Assembly (NCBI RefSeq): GCF_003605645.1 | Contig: NZ_QVMU01000002.1 | Span: forward strand, 248,001-312,000 | Direction of reading: 5' to 3' | Length of the DNA stretch: 64,000 bases | DNA from: Vibrio sinensis | GTDB taxonomy: Bacteria > Pseudomonadota > Gammaproteobacteria > Enterobacterales > Vibrionaceae | Part shown: piece by piece, positions 18,378 through 28,412 of the stretch | Layout: every line of letters begins with the position of its first letter | Position numbering within the stretch: the first letter of the stretch is position 1 | Program-made: the position numbers and the translations under genes | The notes under the pieces: generated by a model | What the model was told of the DNA's origin: nothing | Database searches by the model: none | The model's input: only the letters and a program-made list of their open reading frames with translations

Positions 18378-19745
18378 ATGAAAAAACCTTTGCTTGCTTT
18401 AACTGTCCTTTCTTTGGCATTAACCTCTGTCATTACCCCACAAACGACTTTCGCAGCACTTCCTTTTTCTATTGATGGCGAACAGCTTCCTAGCCTTGCA
18501 CCCATGCTTGAACGCGTCACGCCCGCTGTGGTTAGTATTGCCGTAGAAGGTACTCAAGTTTCTACGCAGCATATTCCAGAACAATTCCGCTTTTTCTTCG
18601 GTCCAAACTTTCCATCCGAGCAAGTCCAAGAACGACCATTTAGAGGCTTAGGGTCTGGCGTCATCATTGATGCCCAAAAAGGCTATATTGTCACCAACTA
18701 CCATGTTATCAACGGCGCTGAAAAAATTCGCGTCAAGTTGCATGACAGCCGTGAGTATGATGCAGAACTAATTGGTGGCGATGAGATGTCTGACATTGCG
18801 CTACTTAAACTAGAAAAAGCAAAAAACCTTGTTGAAATTAAGGTTGCTGATTCAGATAAACTTCGAGTGGGCGATTTTACCGTTGCCATCGGCAATCCTT
18901 TTGGTCTAGGTCAAACCGTCACATCAGGTATCGTTTCGGCTTTAGGTCGAAGTGGCTTAAATATCGAAAACTTTGAAAACTTCATCCAAACTGATGCTGC
19001 TATCAACTCAGGAAACTCTGGTGGTGCTCTCGTCAATCTAAATGGTGAGCTTATCGGTATCAACACTGCCATTCTTGGTCCTAACGGCGGCAACGTCGGT
19101 ATTGGTTTCTCTATACCATCAAATATGATGAATAATTTAACTGAACAAATTCTTCAATTTGGCGAAGTTAAGCGAGGAATGCTCGGCGTTCAAGGTGGTG
19201 AAGTCACCTCAGAACTAGCAGAAGCTCTAGGCTATGAATCAAGTAAAGGTGCATTTGTTAGTCAAGTTGTTCCTGACAGCGCCGCAGACAAAGCCGGGTT
19301 GAAAGCGGGAGATATTATCCTCTCTATCAATGGTAAACAAATCCATACGTTCAGTGAGCTTCGCGCTAAAGTTGCCACACTCGGTGCTGGTAAAAAAATC
19401 ACACTCGGTGTGATTCGAGATGGAAAAGAGAAATCATTTAATGTCACCCTTGGTGAACAAAAAAATGCCAAGACCACAGCCGATAAATTGCATGAGGGCT
19501 TATCTGGTGCAGAGCTAAGTAATACGGCATCAAGTGATAAAGTAGAGGGTGTGAAAGTCACTGCGATTGAAAAAGGTTCAATCGCAGAATCTTATCAATT
19601 GCAAAAAGGCGACATCATTATTGGTGTTAACCGTCAGCGAATTAAAAATTTAGCCGACTTAAGACAAGTGTTAGATAAAAAACCAAGTGTACTTGCGCTT
19701 AATATTCAACGAGGCGATCGCACTTTATACTTAGTGGTTCGCTAA
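18378..19745 (+). CDS. degQ: DegQ-type periplasmic serine protease/chaperone (DegP/HtrA family)
   Basis: Secreted HtrA-family protease that degrades or refolds damaged envelope proteins. From the ATG at 18378, with TAGGAG just upstream, it has 455 residues; the frame is open ten codons earlier. A Sec signal peptide (LLALTVLSLALTSV...TTFA) is followed by the trypsin-like domain with catalytic His (TNYHVINGAEK), Asp (EMSDIALLKL) and Ser (NSGNSGGALV), then two PDZ domains (about residues 260-350 and 370-455). The position before degS and the length favour DegQ over DegP. A terminator separates it from degS. Confidence 0.95.
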   Translation: MKKPLLALTVLSLALTSVITPQTTFAALPFSIDGEQLPSLAPMLERVTPAVVSIAVEGTQVSTQHIPEQFRFFFGPNFPSEQVQERPFRGLGSGVIIDAQKGYIVTNYHVINGAEKIRVKLHDSREYDAELIGGDEMSDIALLKLEKAKNLVEIKVADSDKLRVGDFTVAIGNPFGLGQTVTSGIVSALGRSGLNIENFENFIQTDAAINSGNSGGALVNLNGELIGINTAILGPNGGNVGIGFSIPSNMMNNLTEQILQFGEVKRGMLGVQGGEVTSELAEALGYESSKGAFVSQVVPDSAADKAGLKAGDIILSINGKQIHTFSELRAKVATLGAGKKITLGVIRDGKEKSFNVTLGEQKNAKTTADKLHEGLSGAELSNTASSDKVEGVKVTAIEKGSIAESYQLQKGDIIIGVNRQRIKNLADLRQVLDKKPSVLALNIQRGDRTLYLVVR

Positions 19746-19766
19746 TCCTGTGAGGTAAGCTCCCCA

Positions 19767-19798
19767 AAAAGGACAGCGCTCAATATCGCTGTCCTTTT
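19767..19798 (+). terminator. Terminator of degQ
   Basis: Twelve-bp stem AAAAGGACAGCG / CGCTGTCCTTTT with an eight-base loop, ending in T-rich sequence, 22 bases after the degQ stop. degS then needs its own promoter. Confidence 0.88.
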
Positions 19799-19871
19799 GT
19801 TATTTAGTCATCTAATGCTATTCTACGGCTCTACAGCGTTTGGTAAGTTAATGATTTTGACTGGGGAAAAT

Positions 19872-20936
19872 ATGCTCAATTTTTGGTTGCGTTCGATAGG
19901 CCTTGGCCTTGCGACCGCTTTAATTTTATTACTTGCCGTCCCATCTTTACGTTCAAATATTATTCCTCAAAGCATTTCTATCACGGACGATGATATTGGC
20001 CCTCTACCTGTTTCCTTTAATAGCGCAGTTAGAAAAGCCGCCCCTGCTGTCGTCAATATTTATAGCCGTCAATATTCAGAGAACGACCGCTCTAAACTTT
20101 CAACTCAAGGTTTAGGCTCTGGCGTCATTGTGAGTGAAAAAGGCTATATTATTACCAACTACCATGTCGTCGCTCAGGCCGACCAAATCATAGTTGCCTT
20201 GCAAGATGGCCGTGTTGCTGCCGCTCAACTCGTTGGTAAAGACCGTAGAACTGATATTGCCATTTTACGAGTGGAGGGGACGAACCTTCCTGTCATACCA
20301 TTAAATCAGCAATACTCGCCAAAAGTAGGCGATGTGGTTCTTGCTATCGGTAACCCCTATAATCTTGGCCAAACGACGACCTTTGGTATTATTTCCGCAA
20401 CTGGTCGCTCATCAATTAGTGCCGATGGTCGCCAAGCTTTTATCCAAACCGATGCCGCAATTAACCAAGGCAATTCCGGTGGTGCATTAGTCAATACTCG
20501 TGGCGAGCTTGTGGGTATCAACACCGCTTCTTTTCAACAAGCTACCGACTTAGAAACTTATGGTATCTCTTTTGCTATTCCTTATCGTTTAGCCAATAAG
20601 ATCATGGAAAAAATCATTGCCGATGGCAGAGTGATTAGAGGTTACATCGGCATCGATGGACAAGATATAACTTCGGTCACCGCACGGTTACTAGGGAATA
20701 AGCACCTTGGTGGTATTGTGGTACTTGGTGTTGATCCTAATGGTCCAGCAGCCGACTCTGGGTTTGAAGCTCAAGACATCATCTTGAAAATTAATGGGCA
20801 GAAAATAAATGGACGACAAAGCGTCATGGACATCGTCACTGACTTGCGCCCAGGAACGGTTGTTGATGTTTTAATTCTTCGTAAAGGTGTCGAAAAAAAT
20901 CTTTCTGTGACCATAGAAGAAGATGGCCGTCAGTAA
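19872..20936 (+). CDS. degS: DegS, inner-membrane-anchored sigmaE-pathway protease
   Basis: Membrane-anchored HtrA protease that senses misfolded porin C-termini by its PDZ domain and makes the first cut in RseA, releasing sigmaE. From the ATG at 19872, preceded by GGGGAAA, it has 354 residues; the open frame extends 25 codons earlier without a better start. One N-terminal membrane anchor (IGLGLATALILLLAVPSL) and one protease domain with TNYHVV, RRTDIAIL and NQGNSGGALV are followed by a single PDZ domain. The single PDZ and anchor separate it from DegQ. Confidence 0.96.
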   Translation: MLNFWLRSIGLGLATALILLLAVPSLRSNIIPQSISITDDDIGPLPVSFNSAVRKAAPAVVNIYSRQYSENDRSKLSTQGLGSGVIVSEKGYIITNYHVVAQADQIIVALQDGRVAAAQLVGKDRRTDIAILRVEGTNLPVIPLNQQYSPKVGDVVLAIGNPYNLGQTTTFGIISATGRSSISADGRQAFIQTDAAINQGNSGGALVNTRGELVGINTASFQQATDLETYGISFAIPYRLANKIMEKIIADGRVIRGYIGIDGQDITSVTARLLGNKHLGGIVVLGVDPNGPAADSGFEAQDIILKINGQKINGRQSVMDIVTDLRPGTVVDVLILRKGVEKNLSVTIEEDGRQ

Positions 20937-21078
20937 TTAAGTGGCAGTTATATATAACGATAAACCCATGTTGTTCAACCTACGTTAATCAACCTAGGAT
21001 GATTCAACACTGACACGATTAGTCGTTTCTCATCGAGCATAGCTTTGAGCAGACAAGCTTTAATCAGCATGAATCAAA

Positions 21079-21104
21079 AAAATCCCAGCCTAGGCTGGGA
21101 TTTT
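21079..21104. terminator. Bidirectional terminator between degS and parC
   Basis: Twelve-bp stem AAAATCCCAGCC / GGCTGGGATTTT around a two-base centre, with A- and T-runs on both flanks. Confidence 0.88.
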
Positions 21105-21126
21105 CATATCAAGAATTTATGCTCGA

Positions 21127-23400
21127 CTATTCAGCGTCGATGATTGAGGAATCTGCTGATTCAATCTCAATTCGTGTAACTCGCTGCAAACCGCGAGGCA
21201 ATAAACCACCACGGCGACCTCGTTCACCTCGGAAGTTTTCAAGATCAGCTGGTTTTAGACCAAGTTTACGCTTACCCGCATACAAGGTAACGGTACACCC
21301 TTGAGGTAAGGCCATTAGATGAGAAACAAACTCTTCTCTATCTTTCGCCTTAGCTCCAGGGATATTAATGATCTTGTTACCTTTACCTTTACCTAATTGA
21401 GGCAAATCACGGATTGGGAACAACAACATTCGACCTTGATTAGTGATAGCTAGTATTTCATCGCTGTCTAAGTTACCAATTGTTTGTGGTGTGAGAACCT
21501 GTGAGTTTTGCGGCAAACTCACTAGAGCTTTACCACTACGGTTCTTCGATAACAAGTCACTACCTTTACATACAAAGCCATAACCTGCATCAGAACCAAC
21601 AAGCCAAAGTTGCTGCTCTTCACCCATAACAACATGTCGAATACTTGTACCTGGATTTACATTCAAGCGCCCGGTAATCGGTTCACCTTGACTGCGAGCA
21701 GATGGCAACGAGTGTGATTCAAGTGAATAGCTTCGCCCATCACTGCCGATGAACACCGCTGGCTGGTTGCTCTTACCTCGAGCATTCGCTAGATAACTAT
21801 CGCCTGATTTATAGCTTAAACTTTCTGGATCAACCTCATGCCCTTTCGCATGACGAATCCAACCTTTCTCAGACAGAACAACTGTAATCGCTTCGCTAGG
21901 GATGAGGTCACGTTCAGTTAACGCTTTCGCTTCAGCGCGCTCAACCAAAGGAGAACGGCGATCATCGCCATATTTCTCAGCATCAGCTTTGATTTCTTTT
22001 TTCAACAGTGTATTTAAACGACGCTCAGAGCCTAATAACTGCTCTAACTTCTCACGCTCTTTCTCAAGTTCTTCTTGCTCACCACGAATCTTAAATTCTT
22101 CTAACTTAGCCAAGTTGCGAAGTTTGATATCTAGGATCGCATCAGCCTGAATATCAGAAACACCAAAACGAGCCATCAGTACCGATTTTGGCTCATCTTC
22201 TGTACGGATGATTTCAATAACTTCATCAAGGTTTAGATAAGCGACTAACAAACCTTCCAAGATGTGTAAACGAGCCATGACTTTATCAAGGCGGTACTGC
22301 AAACGGCGACGAACCGTTGTACGACGGAATTCAATCCACTCAGAAAGAATCTGAACCAAGCCTTTAACTTGCGGACGATTATCCAAACCAATCATATTCA
22401 AGTTTACACGGAAGCTTTTCTCAAGATCCGTTGATGCAAACAGGTGGTTCATCAATTGGTCGCAGTCAATACGATTTGAACGCGGCACGATAACAATACG
22501 TGTCGGGTTTTCATGATCCGATTCATCACGAAGATCTTCTACCATTGGTAGTTTCTTCGCGCGCATCTGGTTAGCAATTTGCTCTAATAGCTTAGCACCT
22601 GAAACCTGATGAGGAAGAGCGGTAATAACAATATCAGAGCTCTCTTTGTGCCAAACAGCACGCATCTTGATACTGCCTCGCCCGGTACGGTAAATCTTTT
22701 CGATTTCCGCTTGTGGAGAGGTAATTTCAGCTTCAGTCGGATAGTCTGGACCTTTCACAAATTGCATAACATCCGACAATTCTGCCGTTGGGTTATCAAT
22801 AAGATGAACCGTAGCTTCCGCCACTTCACGAACGTTATGTGGTGGAATATCCGTAGCCATACCAACCGCAATACCTGTGATACCGTTTAACAAGATATGC
22901 GGTAGACGCGCTGGCAACATTTGCGGCTCTTTCATTGTGCCGTCAAAGTTTGGTTGCCATTCAACCGTACCTAAACCAAGTTCGCCAAGCAGGACTTCTG
23001 CAAACTTAGACAGTTTTGCCTCGGTATAACGCATTGCAGCAAATGATTTCGGATCATCAGGAGCACCCCAGTTACCTTGACCATCCACTAACGGATAGCG
23101 GTACGAGAATGGCTGAGCCATTAACACCATCGCTTCATAACACGCTGAGTCGCCATGTGGGTGATATTTACCCAATACGTCACCAACGGTACGTGCTGAT
23201 TTTTTATATTTTGCTGATGCCGATAACCCCAGTTCTGACATCGCATAAATAATACGGCGCTGAACGGGTTTTAAACCATCACCAATATAAGGTAATGCAC
23301 GATCCATAATCACGTACATTGAATAGTTTAGATAAGCGTCTTCGGTGAACTTGCGCATAGGCAACTGTTCAACGCCATCATATGTAATTTCTGTGGACAT
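21127..23400 (-). CDS. parC: ParC, topoisomerase IV subunit A
   Basis: DNA breakage-reunion subunit of topoisomerase IV, which unlinks daughter chromosomes. It has 757 residues. The catalytic tyrosine region is [15 protein letters not shown] near residue 120. The quinolone-resistance region reads [13 protein letters not shown], that is wild-type Ser and Glu at the usual resistance positions. The C-terminal beta-pinwheel carries repeated SLP/GKAL-type blades. It starts three bases after parE, the usual pair. Confidence 0.98.
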   Translation of the reverse strand: MSTEITYDGVEQLPMRKFTEDAYLNYSMYVIMDRALPYIGDGLKPVQRRIIYAMSELGLSASAKYKKSARTVGDVLGKYHPHGDSACYEAMVLMAQPFSYRYPLVDGQGNWGAPDDPKSFAAMRYTEAKLSKFAEVLLGELGLGTVEWQPNFDGTMKEPQMLPARLPHILLNGITGIAVGMATDIPPHNVREVAEATVHLIDNPTAELSDVMQFVKGPDYPTEAEITSPQAEIEKIYRTGRGSIKMRAVWHKESSDIVITALPHQVSGAKLLEQIANQMRAKKLPMVEDLRDESDHENPTRIVIVPRSNRIDCDQLMNHLFASTDLEKSFRVNLNMIGLDNRPQVKGLVQILSEWIEFRRTTVRRRLQYRLDKVMARLHILEGLLVAYLNLDEVIEIIRTEDEPKSVLMARFGVSDIQADAILDIKLRNLAKLEEFKIRGEQEELEKEREKLEQLLGSERRLNTLLKKEIKADAEKYGDDRRSPLVERAEAKALTERDLIPSEAITVVLSEKGWIRHAKGHEVDPESLSYKSGDSYLANARGKSNQPAVFIGSDGRSYSLESHSLPSARSQGEPITGRLNVNPGTSIRHVVMGEEQQLWLVGSDAGYGFVCKGSDLLSKNRSGKALVSLPQNSQVLTPQTIGNLDSDEILAITNQGRMLLFPIRDLPQLGKGKGNKIINIPGAKAKDREEFVSHLMALPQGCTVTLYAGKRKLGLKPADLENFRGERGRRGGLLPRGLQRVTRIEIESADSSIIDAE

Positions 23401-23403
23401 TCG

Positions 23404-25284
23404 TTAAACCTCTGCCATATCACCGTTGCTTTGTAGCCAAGCACGGCGGTCATCCGCACGTTTCTTGCCCAATAGCATATCCATCATTTCCATCGTCGCT
23501 TCATCGTCATCTATGGTTAGCTGAACTAAGCGACGAGTATTCGGATCCATGGTCGTTTCACGTAATTGAAGAGGGTTCATCTCACCCAGACCTTTAAATC
23601 GTTGTACGTTGATTTTGGCTTTCTTCTTACTTAGACGTTCTAAAATACCATCTTTCTCATCGTCATCTAGGGCATAGAAAACTTCTTTACCACAGTCGAT
23701 ACGATAAAGTGGCGGCATGGCAACATAGATATGCCCCGCTTCAACCAATGAACGGAAATGACGTGTAAATAGTGCACACAACAAGGTTGCGATATGCAAA
23801 CCATCCGAGTCCGCATCGGCAAGAATACATATTTTTCCGTAGCGCAAACCATCAAGGTCATCACTATCAGGATCAATACCTAACGCAACAGAAATATCAT
23901 GAACTTCTTGAGATGCCAGAACCTGGTCCGCAGCGACTTCCCAAGTGTTTAAGATTTTACCGCGCAGTGGCATGACAGCTTGGAACTCACGATCACGAGC
24001 TTGTTTTGCTGAACCACCTGCCGAGTCACCCTCGACAAAGAAGATTTCGGTTCGACTCAAGTCTTGTACTGAACAGTCTGTCAATTTACCCGGTAAAGCT
24101 GGGCCTGATGCGATTTTTTTACGCACTACTTTCTTGCTTGCACGCATACGACGATGGGCGTTAGCAATACAGACTTCGGCAAGTTGTTCCGCTAATTGCG
24201 GTTTTTCATTTAGCCATAAGCTAAAGACATCTTTAACTACACCAGAAACAAACGCGGCTGTCTGACGAGATGATAAACGCTCTTTAGTTTGCCCCGCAAA
24301 TTGTGGGTCCTGCATCTTCACTGATAGCACGTAAGAACAACGGTCAAAGACATCATCACCCGTCAACTTAACACCACGAGGAAGCAAATTACGGAATTCA
24401 CAGAACTCACGCATAGCATCCAACAAGCCTTGGCGTAAGCCGTTAACGTGCGTACCACCTTGAGCGGTTGGAATTAGGTTCACATAACTTTCAGTGATCA
24501 TTTCGCCGCCCTCAGGCTGCCAAATAATCGCCCATGTAGCGGCTTCAGTTTCTGCTGTGAATTCCCCTGTAAATGGTACATCAGGTAATAAGGTGTAACC
24601 TTTCACCCCTTCTGCAAGATAATCTTTCAGACCATCTTCGTAGTACCATTCATAATCTTTGCCATTTACTTTGTCTGAAAACGAAATATTCAAACCAGGA
24701 CAAAGCACCGCCTTAGCACGCAAGTTATTAACAAGGCGAGTGACCGAGAAATTACCAGAGTCAAAATAAGATGTATCTGGCCAAAAATGTACGCTTGTAC
24801 CGCGATTACGACGACCACATGTCCCCGTTACCGTCAATTCTTCAACCTTATTGCCGTGTTCAAATGCCATTTCGTACACTTGACCATCACGACGTACCGT
24901 CACTTCAACGCGCTTAGATAGGGCGTTGACTACAGAGATACCTACCCCGTGCAAACCACCGGAGAATTGGTAGTTTTTGTTGGAGAACTTACCACCAGCA
25001 TGTAGCTTACAAAAGATAAGCTCCACACCTGAAATTTTTTCTATCGGGTGAATGTCCACTGGCATACCACGACCATCATCAATAACTTCAAGTGATTGAT
25101 CGGCGTGAAGGATGACTTGCACCTTCGAAGCATGCCCAGCGAGCGCCTCATCGACACTGTTGTCGATGACTTCTTGACCTAAGTGGTTAGGTCGCGCTGT
25201 ATCCGTATACATCCCAGGACGGCGACGTACCGGCTCCAGACCATTAAGAACCTCAATGGCTCCTGCATTATATTGTTCAGTCAT
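23404..25284 (-). CDS. parE: ParE, topoisomerase IV subunit B
   Basis: ATPase subunit of topoisomerase IV. The 626 residues show the GHKL ATP site (EVIDNSVDEALAG, VIDDGRGMPVDIH, GGLHGVGISVVNALS) and the TOPRIM metal site (FFVEGDSAGGSAKQARDR; ADADSDGLHIATLL). It is much shorter than GyrB, lacking the GyrB insertion, and precedes parC directly, which settles ParE over GyrB. Confidence 0.98.
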   Translation of the reverse strand: MTEQYNAGAIEVLNGLEPVRRRPGMYTDTARPNHLGQEVIDNSVDEALAGHASKVQVILHADQSLEVIDDGRGMPVDIHPIEKISGVELIFCKLHAGGKFSNKNYQFSGGLHGVGISVVNALSKRVEVTVRRDGQVYEMAFEHGNKVEELTVTGTCGRRNRGTSVHFWPDTSYFDSGNFSVTRLVNNLRAKAVLCPGLNISFSDKVNGKDYEWYYEDGLKDYLAEGVKGYTLLPDVPFTGEFTAETEAATWAIIWQPEGGEMITESYVNLIPTAQGGTHVNGLRQGLLDAMREFCEFRNLLPRGVKLTGDDVFDRCSYVLSVKMQDPQFAGQTKERLSSRQTAAFVSGVVKDVFSLWLNEKPQLAEQLAEVCIANAHRRMRASKKVVRKKIASGPALPGKLTDCSVQDLSRTEIFFVEGDSAGGSAKQARDREFQAVMPLRGKILNTWEVAADQVLASQEVHDISVALGIDPDSDDLDGLRYGKICILADADSDGLHIATLLCALFTRHFRSLVEAGHIYVAMPPLYRIDCGKEVFYALDDDEKDGILERLSKKKAKINVQRFKGLGEMNPLQLRETTMDPNTRRLVQLTIDDDEATMEMMDMLLGKKRADDRRAWLQSNGDMAEV

Positions 25285-25553
25285 AATACGGAATTTCGTT
25301 TTAGAATTAGTTAGGTTACTTTGCAGGCAGCTTATGAAAGTTTTTATGATTCAGGCTAAAAAACGAGCCAAATGTTGAATCGGTGAGCGTTTAATTACTG
25401 CAAAAGTATAGATGGAACATAGTCTGGAAGAGACCTGTTTATGTCAAGCGACATCAGTGAGTATCAGGTAAATTTATGACTCTTCTCATGACACTCATAA
25501 ATCAAGTGATCATTTATTGACGACTACATCATGAAACTGAATGGCAAACGAAA
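25285..25553. other. Spacer between yqiA and parE (parE upstream region)
   Basis: About 270 AT-rich bases without a plausible ORF. On the minus strand a perfect TTGACA occurs (25447-25442), but I find no good -10 at a proper distance. TATACT (25410-25405) is too far. It presumably contains the parE promoter. Confidence 0.4.
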
Positions 25554-26135
25554 CTATAGTTCAAGAAACTCAACGATCAATTCAGGGTACCGTTCAAAAT
25601 CAATGAAACTGTGGTCCCCGCCTTGCTCTACGGTTTGTTTTGCCAATTGGAACTTTTCAACGGCTTGGCGATAATCAAGCACTTCATCTTCGGTTTGTTG
25701 TAGCAACCAAAAATCTGTTGCTTGCTTTAAGTTCACTACGTCGAGAGCTTTAAGCTCATCAATATGATGTGGCTCTAATACATAGTGTTGAAACGTGTAA
25801 GGGTTTTCTTGCGGACCAAGATAGTCGACTAACAGCTCATAGGGCTTTACTGCTGGGTTAACTAACACTGCTTTAAACCCGAACTGATCATTTAGCCATG
25901 TCGACATATAGCCTCCAAGAGAACTACCGACTAAGCCAATTTTATAATCATCTCGATATTGCTCAACTAAAGCGAGCAAACACTCCGCAGCTTGTTGCGG
26001 AAAGCTTGGAAGTTGTGGAACGACTACCTTGATATCCGAGCGATACTCTTCACAATATTGCTTCATCACATTCGCCTTATGGGAAAGTGGAGAGCTGTTG
26101 AAACCATGAATATATAAGAGTAAAGAAGGTTTCAT
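25554..26135 (-). CDS. yqiA: YqiA, alpha/beta-hydrolase esterase
   Basis: Small cytoplasmic esterase; the E. coli protein has acyl-esterase activity but its natural substrate is unclear. The 193 residues contain YIHGFNSSPLSHKA at the start, the nucleophile elbow GLVGSSLGGYMSTWL near residues 73-87, and a C-terminal GGDHSFIDFERYPE with the probable catalytic His. It abuts cpdA (start one base before the cpdA stop region) in the nudF-yqiB-cpdA-yqiA run, as in E. coli. Confidence 0.93.
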   Translation of the reverse strand: MKPSLLLYIHGFNSSPLSHKANVMKQYCEEYRSDIKVVVPQLPSFPQQAAECLLALVEQYRDDYKIGLVGSSLGGYMSTWLNDQFGFKAVLVNPAVKPYELLVDYLGPQENPYTFQHYVLEPHHIDELKALDVVNLKQATDFWLLQQTEDEVLDYRQAVEKFQLAKQTVEQGGDHSFIDFERYPELIVEFLEL

Positions 26136-26948
26136 TTAATAACCTGCTGAATTGAAATCCGGTTGAAACTGTCCATCACTTAAACGATGAACTTGCGTCT
26201 CAAATGTGCCATCCGAATGCAACGTAAGTTCACGCCACCCCGGAGAGAGGTTATCTAAAGCAAAGTCATCACTGTTTGGCTTAAACTGCACACAAGTTGA
26301 GGGAGTCGCAATAACGGTCGTATGGCCACGCTTCACCTGCATATCTTGATGTACATGACCACACAAAACCGCACTTACATTATTGTGCTTTTCTATCACA
26401 TTCCAAAAATTCTCAGCATCTTTCAACGTGTGTTGATCTAACCAAGCACTGCCGACAAGTAATGGATGATGATGAAGAAGAACGATAGTATTTCGGTTTG
26501 AATGCTCACTTAATTTATTGTCTAACAAAGTTAATTGTTGATCACTCATTCTACCATGAGGGACTCCGACAACTTGAGAATCCAATAAAATCATTTGCCA
26601 ATGATCACCCAGCAACACATGTTCATGTGGCTGAATTTGCTCAGATGGCATAACAGAACCCATGCTAGGCTTAAAGTCATGGTTTCCTGGTAACCAGAAA
26701 CACGGCTTCTCAAGAGGACGAATACCTTGCTCGAAACGTTGATATGAAAAGGCACTGTGGTCTTGAGAAATATCACCAGTCGCCACAATAGCATCAAAGT
26801 GATCGCCACTTTCAACAATCTTATCAACCACCGCACGAAAACTATCGTGGGTATTTACGCTCAACAAAGTACCATCCGCTGGTTCAAACAGATGGGTATC
26901 GGTGATCTGTAATAGCGTAATACTGTTAGTGTCTGGTGAACTAGACAT
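26136..26948 (-). CDS. cpdA: CpdA, 3',5'-cyclic-AMP phosphodiesterase
   Basis: Metallophosphoesterase that hydrolyses cAMP and so tunes CRP signalling. About 270 residues from the ATG at 26948; a TTG three codons earlier (26957) has a slightly better-spaced AGG and may be the real start. Metal-binding motifs in order are LLQITDTHLF, VATGDISQDHSAF, WLPGNHDF, VLLHHHPLLVG and LCGHVHQDM. It is followed without a gap by yqiA. Confidence 0.95.
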   Translation of the reverse strand: MSSSPDTNSITLLQITDTHLFEPADGTLLSVNTHDSFRAVVDKIVESGDHFDAIVATGDISQDHSAFSYQRFEQGIRPLEKPCFWLPGNHDFKPSMGSVMPSEQIQPHEHVLLGDHWQMILLDSQVVGVPHGRMSDQQLTLLDNKLSEHSNRNTIVLLHHHPLLVGSAWLDQHTLKDAENFWNVIEKHNNVSAVLCGHVHQDMQVKRGHTTVIATPSTCVQFKPNSDDFALDNLSPGWRELTLHSDGTFETQVHRLSDGQFQPDFNSAGY

Positions 26949-26967
26949 GAGTTTCAAAATAATAAAC

Positions 26968-27408
26968 CTAAATATTCAATGGCGTTCTACTGATACCATG
27001 CCTTAAACAAAAAGATAACCAATCCCCCAAGAAACGATTCAATTGCGCTTTTTCGTCTTTTTGAACCATCTTGTCATTGGGATACTCATAACGAGGCTTT
27101 ACACGCCCTAGATTCGCACTGCTACAAACTTCTGCTACTCGAGCATCGTGATAGAGCCTGACAGACATTTTAGGCAATGGAAACATGGGAACGTCATCGC
27201 TTTGACAGATATCGACCAAAGTTGTGTACTTTGTGACCTCTCCCACTTGAATTTGATACGAATTGTTTGCAGCTTGATAACAACGAACATCACCGACGCT
27301 TGGCTGTTTCGGAAGCAAAGCGTTCAGTTTGGCATAATTCGTTTCATACATACGCATCAATTCAACAAAGTCGACGTGATACGGTTTTTTATGTGCTATT
27401 TCAGCCAT
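26968..27408 (-). CDS. yqiB: YqiB, DUF1249 family protein
   Basis: Conserved protein of unknown function in the nudF-cpdA operon. I chose the ATG at 27408 (146 residues, GAGA six to seven bases upstream) because it matches the roughly 140-residue E. coli length; ATGs at 27423 and 27444 are open in frame. The conserved core is VRCYQAANNSYQIQV, KMSVRLYHDARVAEVCSS and RYEYPNDKMVQKDEKAQLNR. No membrane segment or signal is seen. It overlaps or abuts the end of nudF. Confidence 0.9.
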   Translation of the reverse strand: MAEIAHKKPYHVDFVELMRMYETNYAKLNALLPKQPSVGDVRCYQAANNSYQIQVGEVTKYTTLVDICQSDDVPMFPLPKMSVRLYHDARVAEVCSSANLGRVKPRYEYPNDKMVQKDEKAQLNRFLGDWLSFCLRHGISRTPLNI

Positions 27409-28025
27409 TTTTGTCTCAAGCATTGATAATTCAACTCTAACCATTGTAGTGCAATGATAGAGGCACCATTTTCAATTTTCCCATCAACGACCCATTGATA
27501 AGCGTGTTGACGACTTACCACATGAACTCGGATGTCTTCACCCTCATAGTCTAAACCATGAACACCTTGCGCTAAAGTAGCATCCACTCGACCAACATAA
27601 ACATCTAGCATTTCCGAACAACCTCCCGATGAGGGGTAATAGGAGGTCACTTTTTCCAATTCAGAAACATCAATACCGGCTTCTTCTTGAGCTTCTCGTC
27701 GTACAACATCATCCGCACTCTCATTAGAGTCAATAATGCCAGCGACTATTTCCAGCTGCCAAGGATGCTTATGTTCTAATGCTCCAACTCGAATCTGCTC
27801 AATGATAACCACTTCATCTCGTTGAGGATCGTAAGGCAACATTGCCGCTGCATGCCCGCGTTCAAACATCTCTCGCTCAATGATATCACTCCAACCGCCC
27901 TCGAATAATCGATGTTTAAAACAGTATTTCACCATTTTAAAAAAGCCTGAATAGAGTATCTCTTTTGAGATTATTTCGACATCTTGTAATGTAAAGTCGA
28001 TACCTTGATGGTCGGGCTGTTGCAT
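27396..28025 (-). CDS. nudF: NudF, ADP-ribose pyrophosphatase
   Basis: Nudix hydrolase that cleaves ADP-ribose to AMP and ribose-5-phosphate. The 209 residues include the Nudix box GIIDSNESADDVVRREAQEE at about residues 98-117 followed by AGI, giving the full G-x5-E-x7-REUXEEXGU pattern. GGCSEMLDVYVGRVD after it is typical of the ADP-ribose subfamily. It is the first gene of the nudF-yqiB-cpdA-yqiA run and is divergent from tolC. Confidence 0.96.
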   Translation of the reverse strand: MQQPDHQGIDFTLQDVEIISKEILYSGFFKMVKYCFKHRLFEGGWSDIIEREMFERGHAAAMLPYDPQRDEVVIIEQIRVGALEHKHPWQLEIVAGIIDSNESADDVVRREAQEEAGIDVSELEKVTSYYPSSGGCSEMLDVYVGRVDATLAQGVHGLDYEGEDIRVHVVSRQHAYQWVVDGKIENGASIIALQWLELNYQCLRQKWLK

Positions 28026-28412
28026 TTTTCACCTCCATGGAAAAAGATACCACTATATGAGCTTAACTCAGACGGTGATACTTCCGTCAACCGGTGCACT
28101 TAGCAAAATAGCACTCACCAATATAAACCGACCTTTAATGACTCTACGCATATTAACGGTCATATTGGTGACTATATTTAAGGTACTGGCGACTAAGGTG
28201 CATAGTTTACTCAGAGAGCGACGCTTCTTCCAAGGATATGGCTCAACATTTCATATAATTTTTACAAAATTTTTTAAATAACCCAGCAATTATATTGTAC
28301 AAGTGGACAATTAAGTGTAAAACTTTGCAAAGTTTAGAGTGAATTAGCGTCAATTTGAGTTAAACTCTTGAACAGAAGAATTCTTTTAATCTGATTGGCA
28401 GGAATCAAATCC
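28026..28412. other. Divergent nudF/tolC control region
   Basis: About 387 bases. Visible elements: an inverted repeat TCACCAATAT (28115-28124) / ATATTGGTGA (28162-28171); a perfect 16-bp palindrome AAACTTTGCAAAGTTT (28320-28335); and GAGTT-A-AACTC (28357-28367). TTGTAC at about 28295 followed 17 bases later by TAAAAC is a possible tolC promoter. A 74-codon ORF at 28057-28281 lacks a ribosome-binding site and is judged spurious. Confidence 0.5.

Noticed and set aside
23065..23180. Quinolone-resistance substitutions in parC
   Set aside because: The region reads [13 protein letters not shown] with the wild-type Ser and Glu.
28057..28281. 74-codon ORF between nudF and tolC
   Set aside because: No ribosome-binding site, no recognisable domain, and it contains the inverted repeat; treated as control region.
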